From Inquilinus ginsengisoli_B (GTDB lineage: Bacteria > Pseudomonadota > Alphaproteobacteria > DSM-16000 > Inquilinaceae), in NCBI RefSeq assembly GCF_050434925.1, contig NZ_JBNDJK010000001.1:5456001-5520000 (forward strand): a stretch of 64,000 bases of DNA, written 5' to 3'. The position numbers were made by a program, and so were the translations under genes. The notes below the pieces were generated by a model. It searched no databases. It was not told the origin of the DNA and saw nothing but the letters and a program-made list of their open reading frames with translations. Position 1 is the stretch's first letter. Each line of letters begins with the position of its first letter. This document shows, piece after piece, positions 26,709 to 35,489 of the stretch.

Positions 26709-27233
26709 ATGAAATCCTCCGACGCCCACATCCTCATGGTCCCCGGCCTGGCCTCGCCGGACGAGAGCCATTGGCAGTCGCGCTGGCAGTCGCGGCTGAA
26801 GACCGCGCGCTGGGTCGGCAGCGCCGATGATCCGGCGGATCGGGACAGCCGGGTCGGGTCGCTGGTCGCGGCCGCCGAGGCCGGCGACAAGCCGGTGGTG
26901 CTGATCGCCCATGGCCTGGGGGTGCTGGCCGTCGCCTTCGCCGCCGCACGGCTGAACGGCCGCGTCGCCGGGGCGCTGCTGGTGGCGCCGGCGGACCCGG
27001 CCGGTGCACCCGGCTACGAGGACGTGCCGCGCGACCCGCTGCCCTTCCCGTCCCTGCTGGTCGCCAGCGCCAGCGATCCGCGTTGTGCCCTGGCCGTGGC
27101 CGACGACCTCGCGGCCGCCTGGGGCAGCCAGTTCGTCGATGCCGGCGACGCCGGCGGCCTCGACGGCACCAGCGGCCACGGCCCCTGGCCGGAAGGCCTG
27201 ACCCGCTTCGCCATGCTGATGGCGCGGCTGTAG
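26709..27233 (+). CDS. RBBP9/YdeN-family alpha/beta hydrolase with a Gly at the nucleophile position
   Basis: A 174-residue alpha/beta-hydrolase-fold protein. ILMVPGLASPDESHWQSRWQSRL is the RBBP9/YdeN opening, and the end GTSGHGPWPEGL carries the catalytic-type His. The nucleophile elbow, usually HSLG, reads AHGLGVLA with G69 (codon GGC) in place of serine. Unless another residue serves, it should lack serine-hydrolase activity and may only bind a ligand or protein. It lies 56 bases after the cox maturation run and may be in the same operon. Confidence 0.8.
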   Translation: MKSSDAHILMVPGLASPDESHWQSRWQSRLKTARWVGSADDPADRDSRVGSLVAAAEAGDKPVVLIAHGLGVLAVAFAAARLNGRVAGALLVAPADPAGAPGYEDVPRDPLPFPSLLVASASDPRCALAVADDLAAAWGSQFVDAGDAGGLDGTSGHGPWPEGLTRFAMLMARL

Positions 27234-27344
27234 CGACGGCGCCGCGTCTCCTTGTCTTTTTATTAATCGTACCTTCGCCGGCTCTATGAGCGAAAAGGCT
27301 GGGGCCCTCATTGGCCCACGACAGACACAGCCACGAGCATCCGA

Positions 27345-27923
27345 ATGACGATCCAGCAGGCCGCCGTAACCGCGGCCCCGACCGACCAGTCCGCCGGCCG
27401 CTACGACCGCGTCACCATCCTCCTGCACTGGCTGACGGCGGCGCTCGTCATCCTGATGTTCGCGCTGGCGGAGATCTGGGGTTTCCTGCCGCGCGGCACA
27501 GCGCTGCGGAAGGGCGCGCAGTCGCTGCACATCTCTTGCGGCCTGCTGCTGACGGTGGTGCTGATCGCGCGGCTGGCTTGGCGCGGCACCCAGGGCCGCC
27601 GTCTGCCGCCGGCGAACACCGGACTGCTGCATCTGGCGGCCAAGGCGGCGCATCTGGCCCTCTACGCGTTGCTGGCGGCACAGGTGACGCTGGGATTCCT
27701 GTTCCGCTGGGCGCAGGGCGAGCCGTTCCAGTTCTTCGGCCTGTTCGACGTGCCGGCCGCCTTGGCGCCCGACCACGACCTGGCGCAGACGATCGGCGGG
27801 CTGCACGACACCGTCGCCTGGACCATCATCGTCCTGGCCGGGCTGCACGCCGCCGCGGCGCTGGTCCATCACTATGCTCTGCGCGACGGCGTGCTGCGGC
27901 GGATGCTGCCGGGACGCGGCTGA
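27345..27923 (+). CDS. Cytochrome b561 family protein
   Basis: A 192-residue membrane protein with four hydrophobic helices. RYDRVTILLHWLTAALVILMF is the typical first helix with a haem-ligand His; LHISCGLLLTVVLIARLAW, HLALYALLAAQVTLGFLFRW and LHDTVAWTIIVLAGLHAAAALVHH give the other histidines. Such proteins bind two b haems and move electrons between the membrane quinone pool and periplasmic partners (for instance, quenching superoxide). No clear operon partner; a palindromic repeat follows. Confidence 0.9.
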   Translation: MTIQQAAVTAAPTDQSAGRYDRVTILLHWLTAALVILMFALAEIWGFLPRGTALRKGAQSLHISCGLLLTVVLIARLAWRGTQGRRLPPANTGLLHLAAKAAHLALYALLAAQVTLGFLFRWAQGEPFQFFGLFDVPAALAPDHDLAQTIGGLHDTVAWTIIVLAGLHAAAALVHHYALRDGVLRRMLPGRG

Positions 27924-27979
27924 TTACGGTCTGGCTGTCCGGCCGAGGGAAAGGGCTGGTTTCAGTTTTCGTCCCTTTT

Positions 27980-28072
27980 ATTGTCATCCTCGGGCTTGAC
28001 CCGAGGATCCAGGGCTTTCAAGAGCGGCTCTCGGTGGGCCCTGGATTGCCGGGTCAAGCCCGGCATGACAAT
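27980..28072. repeat. Dispersed palindromic repeat, copy C
   Basis: A 93-base element bounded by ATTGTCAT and ATGACAAT with inner arms CCTCGGGCTTGACCCGAGG and GCCGGGTCAAGCCCGGC and a central GGGCCC-like region. Same family as copies A and B. It lies between the convergent b561 and MmcQ-like genes. Confidence 0.85.
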
Positions 28073-28127
28073 GAGGAGGCTGGGCTCAGGGGGCAAAGCG
28101 CAAAAGGCCAGACCGGATACGGCCGGA

Positions 28128-28478
28128 TCACCCCTTCGCCAGATCGAACTCCTTGACCACCCGCTTCGGCGCCACCGTGCGCCAGCGCCGCAGCAGCAGG
28201 GCCTCGACCGCACGGGCACGGGAATCGGCCTCCGCCAGATGCACCAGCACGATCGGCGAGTTCTGGTAATGCGGGGTGAGGTGGAACACCTCGGGCTCGG
28301 CCTCGATCAGCATCTCGCGTTCATCGAGGCCGACGCCCAGCACCACCAGCGTCTCGCCATCCTCGCGCAGCCGGGTCAGCAGCTTGCCCTTCACCTTCAG
28401 CGCCGGCGTGCCGTAGGAGGTCGACCGTTCGACGCCGGGCCAGGCCAAGGCGAGGGCGCAGACATCGTCGAAGGTCAT
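28128..28478 (-). CDS. MmcQ/YjbR-family protein
   Basis: A 116-residue protein of the MmcQ/YjbR group. MTFDDVCALALAWPGVERSTSYGTPALKVKGKLLTRLRED is the family opening, followed by HLTPHYQNSPIVLVHL and RAVEALLLRRWRTVAPKR. The structure in the family resembles a double-wing DNA-binding fold, but the role is not known. The ATG at 28478 follows GGAGGG at good spacing. It is 17 bases downstream of the glutamine amidotransferase gene on the same strand and probably co-transcribed. Confidence 0.88.
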   Translation of the reverse strand: MTFDDVCALALAWPGVERSTSYGTPALKVKGKLLTRLREDGETLVVLGVGLDEREMLIEAEPEVFHLTPHYQNSPIVLVHLAEADSRARAVEALLLRRWRTVAPKRVVKEFDLAKG

Positions 28479-28495
28479 CGCCACCCTCCCTGCCG

Positions 28496-29224
28496 TCAGG
28501 CCGCCCGCCGGCCCTCCGCCTGCGTCCGCACCATCTCCATCCAGCGCAGCCCGACCTCGCGGGCGAAGCGGGCGGCGCCGGGCAGGTCGCCTTCCAGCTG
28601 GTCGCGATAGCTGGCGAAGAATTCCGGGAACCGGTCGCGGGTCCATTCCGCGAAGGCGTCGACCCAACCCTCGACGATGTCCGCCGAGACCTCGAGGTGG
28701 AATTGCAGCCCGTACAGGCCCGGCCCGGCGATGAAGGCCTGGTTGGTGCAGACGGCGTTGGTCGCCAGCAGCGTCGCGCCCTGCGGCAGGTCGAAAGTGT
28801 CGTAGTGCCAGTGCATCAGCTTCGGCAGCGGCGTCAGGCCGCGCAGCAGCGGGTCGGCCGCGGCGGCGTCCGTCGCCTCGATCGCGGTGAAGCCGACCTC
28901 CGGCGTGTGGTGGCGGCGCACCGTCCCACCCAGGGCCCGGGCCAGCAGCTGGGCGCCGAGGCAGATGCCCAGCACCGGCTTGCCGGCATCGGCGAAAGCG
29001 CGGATCGCGGCGATCTCGGCCGGCAGATAGGGATGAGCGACATCGTCGCCCGCAAACTGAACGCCGCCCAGCACCAGCAGCCCGTCATGGCCGGTGGCGT
29101 CCGCCGGCACGACGTCGCCATGTTCCGGGAAGCGCACATCCTCGGCCCCGCCCGCCTCCGCGATCGCCGCGCCGATCAGGCCCGAAGGGGTGCGGTCGTT
29201 GTTCTGCAGGGTCAGAATCTTCAC
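28496..29224 (-). CDS. Type 1 glutamine amidotransferase
   Basis: A 242-residue class I glutamine amidotransferase. The triad is complete: C88 in GICLGAQLLA, H176 and E178 in LQFHLEV. LMHWHYDTFDLP is typical of the GMP-synthase-like hydrolase group, and no synthase domain is fused. These free-standing proteins often hydrolyse gamma-glutamyl compounds. It is 102 bases downstream of an FAD-dependent amine oxidase-like gene, which hints at gamma-glutamylated amine breakdown; this is inferred. Confidence 0.88.
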   Translation of the reverse strand: MKILTLQNNDRTPSGLIGAAIAEAGGAEDVRFPEHGDVVPADATGHDGLLVLGGVQFAGDDVAHPYLPAEIAAIRAFADAGKPVLGICLGAQLLARALGGTVRRHHTPEVGFTAIEATDAAAADPLLRGLTPLPKLMHWHYDTFDLPQGATLLATNAVCTNQAFIAGPGLYGLQFHLEVSADIVEGWVDAFAEWTRDRFPEFFASYRDQLEGDLPGAARFAREVGLRWMEMVRTQAEGRRAA

Positions 29225-29326
29225 GGCGTCGCTCCGCAGGTCGGCACGCAGGAAGGCTAAGGGCGGGCTGGCGGCATCGCCAAATGCCGAGACTGCGGGG
29301 CTGCCCCGGCGTCAGAGCCCAGGCTC

Positions 29327-30679
29327 TCAGAGGGCGTCCTGGATCAGGAATTTGAGGTACGCGGCCTTCAGCAGCCAGCGCCGGTGCGCGCCCAGTGGGA
29401 AGCGCGTGGGCGGCGTCGCCATCAGCGCCGGGATGCCGACGCCCGGCACCGGGCTGCCGGTCATGGCATGGGCGACGGCGCGGCCGGCCCAGCCGGCGCT
29501 GGCCACCCCGTTGCCGTGATAGGCCAGCGCGTACCAGACGCCCGGATCGTCGGGCACCTGGCCCAGCATCGGCGTCAGATTGGCCGACAGGCAGACCAGG
29601 CCGGACCAGAAATGCGTGGTCTCGACGCCGCGCCAGGCGGGATAGGCGATGCCGATCCGCCCTTCCAGCCAGCGCCGGTAACGGGCCGCAGCCTCCGGAC
29701 TGCCCCAGGTGCCGCCACGGGCGCCGAGCAGCAGCCGCCCATCCTTGAGCAGCCGGAAGTAGAACAGCAGGCTGCGGGTGTCCGACAGCGGCGTTTCGGT
29801 GGTCCAGCCCTGGGCCGCGCGCTCCGCCTCGGTCAGCGGCCGGGTGACCACGATGTTGGACAGGGCCGGCAGGAAGGTGCCGGCAAGATGGGGATGCAGC
29901 CCGTCCGTCGTGTAGCCGTTGGTCGCGATCAGCACCCGCTTCGCCCGCAGCGAGCCGCCTGCGGTGACCAGCCGGTGCCCGCCCCCCTCCCGCTGCCAGC
30001 CGGTGACGCGGCTGCGGTCGTGGATCTTCGCCCCGCGGGCCAGGGCGGCGCGGGTCAGGCCGCGATGGTATTTCAGCGGGTGCAGGCCGAAGCCGGCGGC
30101 GTGGTGCAGCGCGCCATGCGCCTCGGGCCCGGCATGGCCGCGCTCGCGCAGCTCGTCCCGGCTCCACAGCGTCGAGGTCAGGCCGGCGACCTCGCGGTCC
30201 CAGCGCGCATCCTCCTCCAGCTCGCGCACCCGGCTCGCCTTGTGGGCGACGCTGATGACGCCGTTGCCCTGGCGGTCGAGATCGATGCTCTCGTCCCGGG
30301 CCAGCGCCGCCACCAGCTCGGTCGCCTCGACCTGGGCGGCGTAGTAGCGGCGCACCTCGTCGCGGCCGACCCGCTGCAGCATCGCCGGGCCGGACAGCTT
30401 GGCGGCCCCGACGCAGTTGAAGCCGCCGTTGCGGCCGGAGGCGCCCCAGCCGATCGGTCCCGCTTCCAGCACCCGGACGTCGATTCCGAGGTCGCGGGCT
30501 AGATGCAGCGCCGCGGACAGCCCCGTGTAGCCGCCGCCGATCACGGCGACGTCGCAGGCCTCGTCCCCGGCCAGCGCCACGCAGCCCGCGGGCGCCGGCC
30601 CGGCGGTCTCCTCCCAATAGCTCGGCACGGTGCGCGAAGTGTCGGCGGTGGCCGGATGGTAGAGGCTGTCCTGGGTCAT
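29327..30679 (-). CDS. FAD-dependent oxidoreductase, gamma-glutamylputrescine oxidase-like
   Basis: A 450-residue D-amino-acid-oxidase-family flavoenzyme. The ADP-binding motif is VAVIGGGYTGLSAALHLA; GWGASGRNGGFNC is characteristic of the PuuB/OrdL group; the C-terminal FAD loop reads YHGNGVASAGWAGRAVA. These enzymes oxidise gamma-glutamylputrescine or related secondary amines with oxygen. A glutamine amidotransferase gene follows, the functional partner type in polyamine breakdown. No PuuA or PuuC homologue is in the window, so the substrate is uncertain. Divergent from the 5'-nucleotidase gene. Confidence 0.87.
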   Translation of the reverse strand: MTQDSLYHPATADTSRTVPSYWEETAGPAPAGCVALAGDEACDVAVIGGGYTGLSAALHLARDLGIDVRVLEAGPIGWGASGRNGGFNCVGAAKLSGPAMLQRVGRDEVRRYYAAQVEATELVAALARDESIDLDRQGNGVISVAHKASRVRELEEDARWDREVAGLTSTLWSRDELRERGHAGPEAHGALHHAAGFGLHPLKYHRGLTRAALARGAKIHDRSRVTGWQREGGGHRLVTAGGSLRAKRVLIATNGYTTDGLHPHLAGTFLPALSNIVVTRPLTEAERAAQGWTTETPLSDTRSLLFYFRLLKDGRLLLGARGGTWGSPEAAARYRRWLEGRIGIAYPAWRGVETTHFWSGLVCLSANLTPMLGQVPDDPGVWYALAYHGNGVASAGWAGRAVAHAMTGSPVPGVGIPALMATPPTRFPLGAHRRWLLKAAYLKFLIQDAL

Positions 30680-30780
30680 CCGATCCGCTCACTTGTCACC
30701 GCTTCGCAACGCGGCGGAGGATGACATCGGGCCGCGGGCCGGTCCATTCTGGCACCACCGTCCGGAGGGAGATTCCAGCC

Positions 30781-32304
30781 ATGCAGGGCCCGTCGCGCCG
30801 CCAGGTCATGCTCGCCACCGTGTTCGCCGCAGCCCCCCTGCCCGGGTGGGCTGCGGCGGCTCCGCTGCGCCTGACCTTCCTGCACGTCAACGACGTCTAC
30901 GAGATCGGCCCGGTCCGCGGCCAGGGCGGCTTCGGCCAGCTGGCGACCCTGCTGAAGCAGGCCCGCGCCGAGAACCCGCACAGCATCACCACCTTCGGCG
31001 GCGACACGCTGTCGCCCTCGGTCATGTCGGGCCTGACCAAGGGCTCGCAGATGATCGACCTGTTCAACGCCGTCGGCGTCGACTACGCGGTCTGGGGCAA
31101 CCACGAATTCGACTACGGGCCGGAGCTGGCGGCGCAGCGGATCGGCGAATCGAAGTTCCCCTGGCTGGGCGCCAACGTCCTGGGCAAGGACGGCAAGCCC
31201 TTCGGCGGCGGCGTCGCCACTGCCACCCGCAAGGTCGGCGACTACACCATCGGCTTCCTCGGCATCCTGACGCCGGACACGGCGGTGCTGTCGAGTCCCG
31301 GTCCCGATATCAGCTTCCCCGACATCATCACCACGGCCAAGCAGGCGGTCGAGGCGCTGAAGGCCGAGGGTGCCAACATCCTGGTGGCGCTGACCCATCT
31401 CGGCATCGCCCAGGACCGGCAGCTGGCGCAGTCGGTCAAGGGACTGCACCTGGTGCTGGGCGGGCACGACCACGACCCGATCATGTTCTATGAGAACAAC
31501 GTCCTGATCTTCAAAGCCGGCTACGATTCGCACTATCTCGGCGTGGTCGAGCTGGAGGTCTCGACCCGCGAGACCAAGGACGGGCCGGTGATCGCCGTGC
31601 TGCCGAGCTGGGAGGTGCGGCCGACCGCGGGGGTCGAGCCGGATCCGGAGATCCAGGGCAAGGTCGACGCCTTCAACAAGGCGCTGGACGATGCGCTGGG
31701 CATCGTCATCGGCACCACCTCGGTCGAGCTCGACAGCCAGCGCGGCGCGGTGCGCACCGAGGAGACGACGATGGGCAACCTGATCGCCGACGGGCTGCGC
31801 TGGGGCACCACCGGCGCGCAGATCGCCATCATCAACGGCGGCGGCGTCCGCGGCGACCGGCTGATCGCCGCCGGCACCCAGCTGACCCGCAAGGACATCC
31901 TGGCCGAGCTGCCCTTCGGCAATGTCGCGGTGCTGCTGGAGCTGACCGGCGCCGAGATCCGGGCGGCGCTGGAGAACGGCGTGTCCCAGGTCGAGGCCGT
32001 CGCCGGCCGCTTCCCGCAAGTCTCCGGCCTCGCCTTCGTCTGGGATCCGGCCAAGCCGCCCGGCAGCCGGGTGATCTCGGTGACGGTCGACGGCAAGCCG
32101 CTGGACGATGCCGCGGTCTACCGCGTCGCCACCAACGACTACATGGCCGGCGGCGGCGACGGCTACGCCGCCTTCACCAAGGGCAAGGTGCTGGTCGACG
32201 CCTCGGCCGCGCGGCTGATGGCGACGGTGGTGATGGACTACGTCACCGCGATGAAGACGGTGTCGCCGAAGGTCGACGGCCGCATCCGGCGGATCTCGGC
32301 ATGA
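30781..32304 (+). CDS. Secreted 5'-nucleotidase/metallophosphatase (UshA type)
   Basis: A 507-residue periplasmic enzyme. The signal peptide at 1-26 starts SRRQVML, a possible twin-arginine signal. The N-terminal metallophosphatase domain has LHVNDVYEIGP, TFGGDTLSPSV, GNHEFDYG and GGHDHDP for the two-metal site; the usual D-H-H-G opening is replaced by VNDVYE, a known variant. The C-terminal nucleotide-binding domain has NGGGVRGDRLIAAG and ATNDYMAGGGDGY. Hydrolyses nucleotides or related phosphate esters. The ATG follows GGAGGGAG. The stop overlaps the patatin gene. Confidence 0.9.
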   Translation: MQGPSRRQVMLATVFAAAPLPGWAAAAPLRLTFLHVNDVYEIGPVRGQGGFGQLATLLKQARAENPHSITTFGGDTLSPSVMSGLTKGSQMIDLFNAVGVDYAVWGNHEFDYGPELAAQRIGESKFPWLGANVLGKDGKPFGGGVATATRKVGDYTIGFLGILTPDTAVLSSPGPDISFPDIITTAKQAVEALKAEGANILVALTHLGIAQDRQLAQSVKGLHLVLGGHDHDPIMFYENNVLIFKAGYDSHYLGVVELEVSTRETKDGPVIAVLPSWEVRPTAGVEPDPEIQGKVDAFNKALDDALGIVIGTTSVELDSQRGAVRTEETTMGNLIADGLRWGTTGAQIAIINGGGVRGDRLIAAGTQLTRKDILAELPFGNVAVLLELTGAEIRAALENGVSQVEAVAGRFPQVSGLAFVWDPAKPPGSRVISVTVDGKPLDDAAVYRVATNDYMAGGGDGYAAFTKGKVLVDASAARLMATVVMDYVTAMKTVSPKVDGRIRRISA

Positions 32305-33272
32305 TCATGGATGCCGGCGGAACGGCCCCGCCGGTCCTGGGGCTGGCTCTCGGCGGCGGCATCGCCCGCGGCTGGGCCCATATCGGCGTGCTGCGGGCGC
32401 TCGACGCCGCCGGTATCAAGCCGCAGGTGGTGTGCGGCACCTCGGTCGGCGCACTGGCCGGCGCCGCCCATCTCTCCGGCCGGCTCGACATGCTCGAAGC
32501 CTGGGCCCGCGGGCTCGACCGGAAGCGGATGGTCTCCTATCTCGATTTCGGTCTCGGCCTGCCCGCCCTGATCAGCGGCCGCAAGCTGGGGCGGCTGCTG
32601 GACCAGAGCTTCGGCGACCTCAGAATCGAGGATCTCGGCGTGCCGTTCGGCGCCGTCTGCGTCGACCTGTTCACCGGCCACGAGGTCTGCCTGCGCGAGG
32701 GCCGGGTGTCCGAGGTGCTCCAGGCCTCCTACGCCCTGCCCGGCGTGTTCCCGCCACGGCACATCGGCCGCCACATGCTGGTCGACGGCGCCCTGGTCAA
32801 CCCGGTCCCGGTCTCGGTCTGCCGTGCCCTCGGCGCCGAGGTCGTGATCGCGGTCAACCTCAACGGCGACATCATGGGCCGGACCCGGGTGCCCGAGGGC
32901 GGCTACGCCCGCATCGCCGGCTTCGACATCCTCGAGCTGATGCCGGGCGGCAGCCTGCTGGGCGGCCTCAACGGCGTCGCCCGCAAGCTGTTCCGCCGCG
33001 ACCCGGACATGCCGAGCCTGTTCGGGGTGATGATGGCTTCGCTCAACATCATCCTCGACCGCATGGGCCGCATCCGCCTGGCCGCGGAGCCGCCGGACGT
33101 GGCGATCGATCCGAAGCTCGGCCACATCGGCAGCGCCGAGTTCGACCGGGCGGCCGAGCTGATCGACCTCGGCTATGCGGCGGCGGAGGCGGCGATCCCC
33201 GACATCCGCGAGGCGCTGCGCGTCACCTCCTATGGGTTGGGACCAGAGGCGCCGGCGCCCGCCGCGAAGTAG
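32301..33272 (+). CDS. Patatin-like phospholipase (RssA group)
   Basis: A 323-residue patatin-family lipid acyl hydrolase. The Ser-Asp dyad is S48 in GTSVG and D162 in VDGALVNP; the oxyanion loop is LGGGIARGWAHIGVL. No signal peptide, so cytoplasmic or membrane-associated. ATG 32301 overlaps the nucleotidase stop (ATGA), which suggests co-expression, perhaps for scavenging phosphate from nucleotides and lipids. The last 43 bases overlap the convergent AraC-type gene. Confidence 0.9.
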   Translation: MIMDAGGTAPPVLGLALGGGIARGWAHIGVLRALDAAGIKPQVVCGTSVGALAGAAHLSGRLDMLEAWARGLDRKRMVSYLDFGLGLPALISGRKLGRLLDQSFGDLRIEDLGVPFGAVCVDLFTGHEVCLREGRVSEVLQASYALPGVFPPRHIGRHMLVDGALVNPVPVSVCRALGAEVVIAVNLNGDIMGRTRVPEGGYARIAGFDILELMPGGSLLGGLNGVARKLFRRDPDMPSLFGVMMASLNIILDRMGRIRLAAEPPDVAIDPKLGHIGSAEFDRAAELIDLGYAAAEAAIPDIREALRVTSYGLGPEAPAPAAK

Positions 33273-34027
33273 CGGCTGGGCGGCGCGCCCAGCAGGCGCT
33301 TGAACATGGTGGTGAAGGCGGCGGCGCTGTCATAGCCGAGGTCGAGGGCGACCGTCGTCACCGCCTCGCCCGCCGCCAGCCGCGGCAGGGCCGCGAACAG
33401 GCAGGCCTGCTGCCGCCAGCCGGACAGGCTGAGGCCGGTCTCCTGCCGGAACAGCCGGGTGAAGGCGCGGCGGCTCATGCCCAGCGCGCCGCACCAGTCG
33501 TCGATCGTGTCGTGCGGCGTCGGCCCCTCCAGGAACCGCCGGCAGCGCGCCGCCAGCGCCGCATGGCCCGGCAGCGGCAGGTTCAGCGGCAGCACCGGCA
33601 TCCGCGCGATCTCCTGCAGGATCAGCGCCATGACCAGCCCGTCGCGGGAAGCCGGGTCGTATTCCACCGGCAGCTCGACCGCCTCGATCAGCAGGCTGCG
33701 CATCAGCGGCGAGACGCCGACCACCCGGCATTCGGCCGGCAGGCCGGGAACCGCATCGGCCTCGATGTAGACGCTGCGCACGCTGACCGGGCCGATCAGC
33801 TGCACGTCATGGGTGATGCCGCCCGGAATCCACACCCCGCGCTCCGGCGGCACCACCCAGCGCCCCTGCTCGGTCCGGACCAGCAGCACGCCGTTGGTGC
33901 CGTACAGCAGCTGCGACCGCCTGTGCCGATGCGGCAGGATCACGAAATTCGCCGGGTAGTCGTTGCCGATGGCGACGACCGGACGAGGCGTGGCCTCGTA
34001 GTCGGGCGGGGTAGCGTTGCGAACCAT
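33230..34027 (-). CDS. AraC-family transcriptional regulator with cupin domain
   Basis: A 265-residue regulator. Residues 10-100 form a cupin-like ligand domain (LPHRHRRSQLLYGTNGVLLV, WVVPPERGVWIPGG). The C-terminal two helix-turn-helix domains read HDTIDDWCGALGMSRRAFTRLFRQETG and AVTTVALDLGYDSAAAFTTMFKRLLGAPPSRY. This is the usual layout of AraC regulators that control a neighbouring efflux gene; here an Fsr-like MFS pump diverges from it. The start at 34027 gives the cupin domain directly; earlier codons are unlikely. Overlaps the patatin gene at its 3' end. Confidence 0.92.
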   Translation of the reverse strand: MVRNATPPDYEATPRPVVAIGNDYPANFVILPHRHRRSQLLYGTNGVLLVRTEQGRWVVPPERGVWIPGGITHDVQLIGPVSVRSVYIEADAVPGLPAECRVVGVSPLMRSLLIEAVELPVEYDPASRDGLVMALILQEIARMPVLPLNLPLPGHAALAARCRRFLEGPTPHDTIDDWCGALGMSRRAFTRLFRQETGLSLSGWRQQACLFAALPRLAAGEAVTTVALDLGYDSAAAFTTMFKRLLGAPPSRYFAAGAGASGPNP

Positions 34028-34097
34028 GGCCCACTCTCGAAGACAAAAGACCAAACCACGAAAGCAGGACATTGCGAAAGGCGTATCTTTGCCCAAA

Positions 34098-34166
34098 CCG
34101 GAGGCATTCCCGCCTCCGGACGCCTTTGTGATGGCCGCTCAGCGGCCATCGGGACGATCGGGAATG
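34098..34166. promoter_or_regulatory. Nested inverted repeats between the AraC regulator and MFS genes
   Basis: Three inverted repeats: CCGGAGGC / GCCTCCGG (34098-34119, 6-base loop), GATGGCCGCT / AGCGGCCATC (34130-34150, perfect), and an outer pair CATTCCCG (34105) / CGGGAATG (34159-34166). The last arm contains the ATG of the MFS gene. They may be operators for the AraC regulator, an mRNA hairpin at the start codon, or a small repeat element. Confidence 0.5.
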
Positions 34167-35390
34167 ACGAGCGGAACACTGAACCATAGGCCCGACACCG
34201 ACGGGACCGTCTTCACCATCCTGGCCGCGATCAGCTTCAGCCATCTGCTGAACGACATGATGCAGTCGCTGCTGCCGGCGCTCTATCCGATGCTGGCCTC
34301 GGATTTCGGCCTCGATTTCGGCCAGGTCGGGCTCATCACCCTGGTGTTCAATCTCACCGCCTCGATCCTGCAGCCGGCGATCGGCCTCTACACCGACCGC
34401 AAGCCGCAGCCCTATTCGCTGCCGCTCGGCATGGGCTTCACCCTGGTCGGCCTCGTCGTCCTTTCGGTCGCCACGACCTTCCCGCTGCTGCTGCTGGGCG
34501 CGGCTCTGGTCGGCATGGGCTCCGCCGTGTTCCATCCGGAATCCTCGCGCATCGCCCGGCTGGCCTCGGGCGGGCGGCACGGGCTGGCGCAATCGGTGTT
34601 CCAGGTCGGCGGCAATATCGGCTCGGCGATCGGGCCGCTGCTCGCGGCCTTCATCGTGCTGCCGCGCGGCCAGGCCAGCATCGGCTGGTTCTCCGCCGCG
34701 GCCCTGCTCGCCATCCTGGTGCTGACCGGGGTCGGCGCCTGGTACCAGCGGCACCGGCGCAGCATGGCGGCCAAGCCGCGCCGCCCGGTCGCGCCGATCG
34801 CCCTGTCGCGCGGCAAGGTCGGGATGTCGCTGGGCGTCCTCGGCATGCTGGTGTTCTCGAAATACATCTACCTGGCCAGCCTGACGAGCTACTTCACCTT
34901 CTACCTGATCCAGACCTTCGGCGTGTCGGTGCAGGAGGCACAGATCCACCTGTTCATCTTCCTCGGCGCCGTCGCCGTGGGGACGGTGGCGGGCGGCCCG
35001 ATCGGTGACCGCTTCGGCCGGAAATATGTGATCTGGGGGTCGATCCTGGGCGTGCTGCCCTTCACCATGGCGATGCCCTATGTCGGGCTGACCGGAACCG
35101 TGATCCTCAGCATCATCATCGGCCTGATCCTGGCCTCGGCCTTCTCCGCCATCGTCGTCTATGCGCAGGAGCTGGTGCCGGGGAAGCCGGGCACGATCGC
35201 CGGGCTGTTCTTCGGCTTCGCCTTCGGCATGGGCGGCATCGGCGCCGCGGTGCTGGGCGAGGTCGCGGACCTGACCAGCATCGGCTTCGTCTACCGCCTG
35301 TGCGCCTTCCTGCCGCTGATCGGGCTGCTGACCGTCTTCCTGCCCGACCTCGAGCGGCCACGGCGGGTGGCCGCCGCCCCCGCGGAGTAA
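34164..35390 (+). CDS. MFS transporter, fosmidomycin-resistance (Fsr) type
   Basis: A 408-residue major facilitator with 12 hydrophobic helices and no signal peptide. The N-terminal ISFSHLLNDMMQSLLPALYPML, then QPAIGLYTDRKPQPYSLPLGM and FHPESSRIARLASGGRHGLAQSVFQVGGNIGSA, are typical of Fsr-like exporters. The pump is likely to export a small antibiotic-like or natural compound. ATG 34164 gives the family's usual length; ATG 34131 is a possible earlier start. The divergent AraC gene probably controls it. Confidence 0.9.
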   Translation: MTSGTLNHRPDTDGTVFTILAAISFSHLLNDMMQSLLPALYPMLASDFGLDFGQVGLITLVFNLTASILQPAIGLYTDRKPQPYSLPLGMGFTLVGLVVLSVATTFPLLLLGAALVGMGSAVFHPESSRIARLASGGRHGLAQSVFQVGGNIGSAIGPLLAAFIVLPRGQASIGWFSAAALLAILVLTGVGAWYQRHRRSMAAKPRRPVAPIALSRGKVGMSLGVLGMLVFSKYIYLASLTSYFTFYLIQTFGVSVQEAQIHLFIFLGAVAVGTVAGGPIGDRFGRKYVIWGSILGVLPFTMAMPYVGLTGTVILSIIIGLILASAFSAIVVYAQELVPGKPGTIAGLFFGFAFGMGGIGAAVLGEVADLTSIGFVYRLCAFLPLIGLLTVFLPDLERPRRVAAAPAE

Positions 35391-35489
35391 GGGCAGGTTC
35401 AGCGAAGCGGACGCAGGCGGCTGTGCCGGCGTCCGCTTCGGCCTATCTTGATCCAGATGGTCCGCCGATCGGCGGATGGAGGGGTCCGG

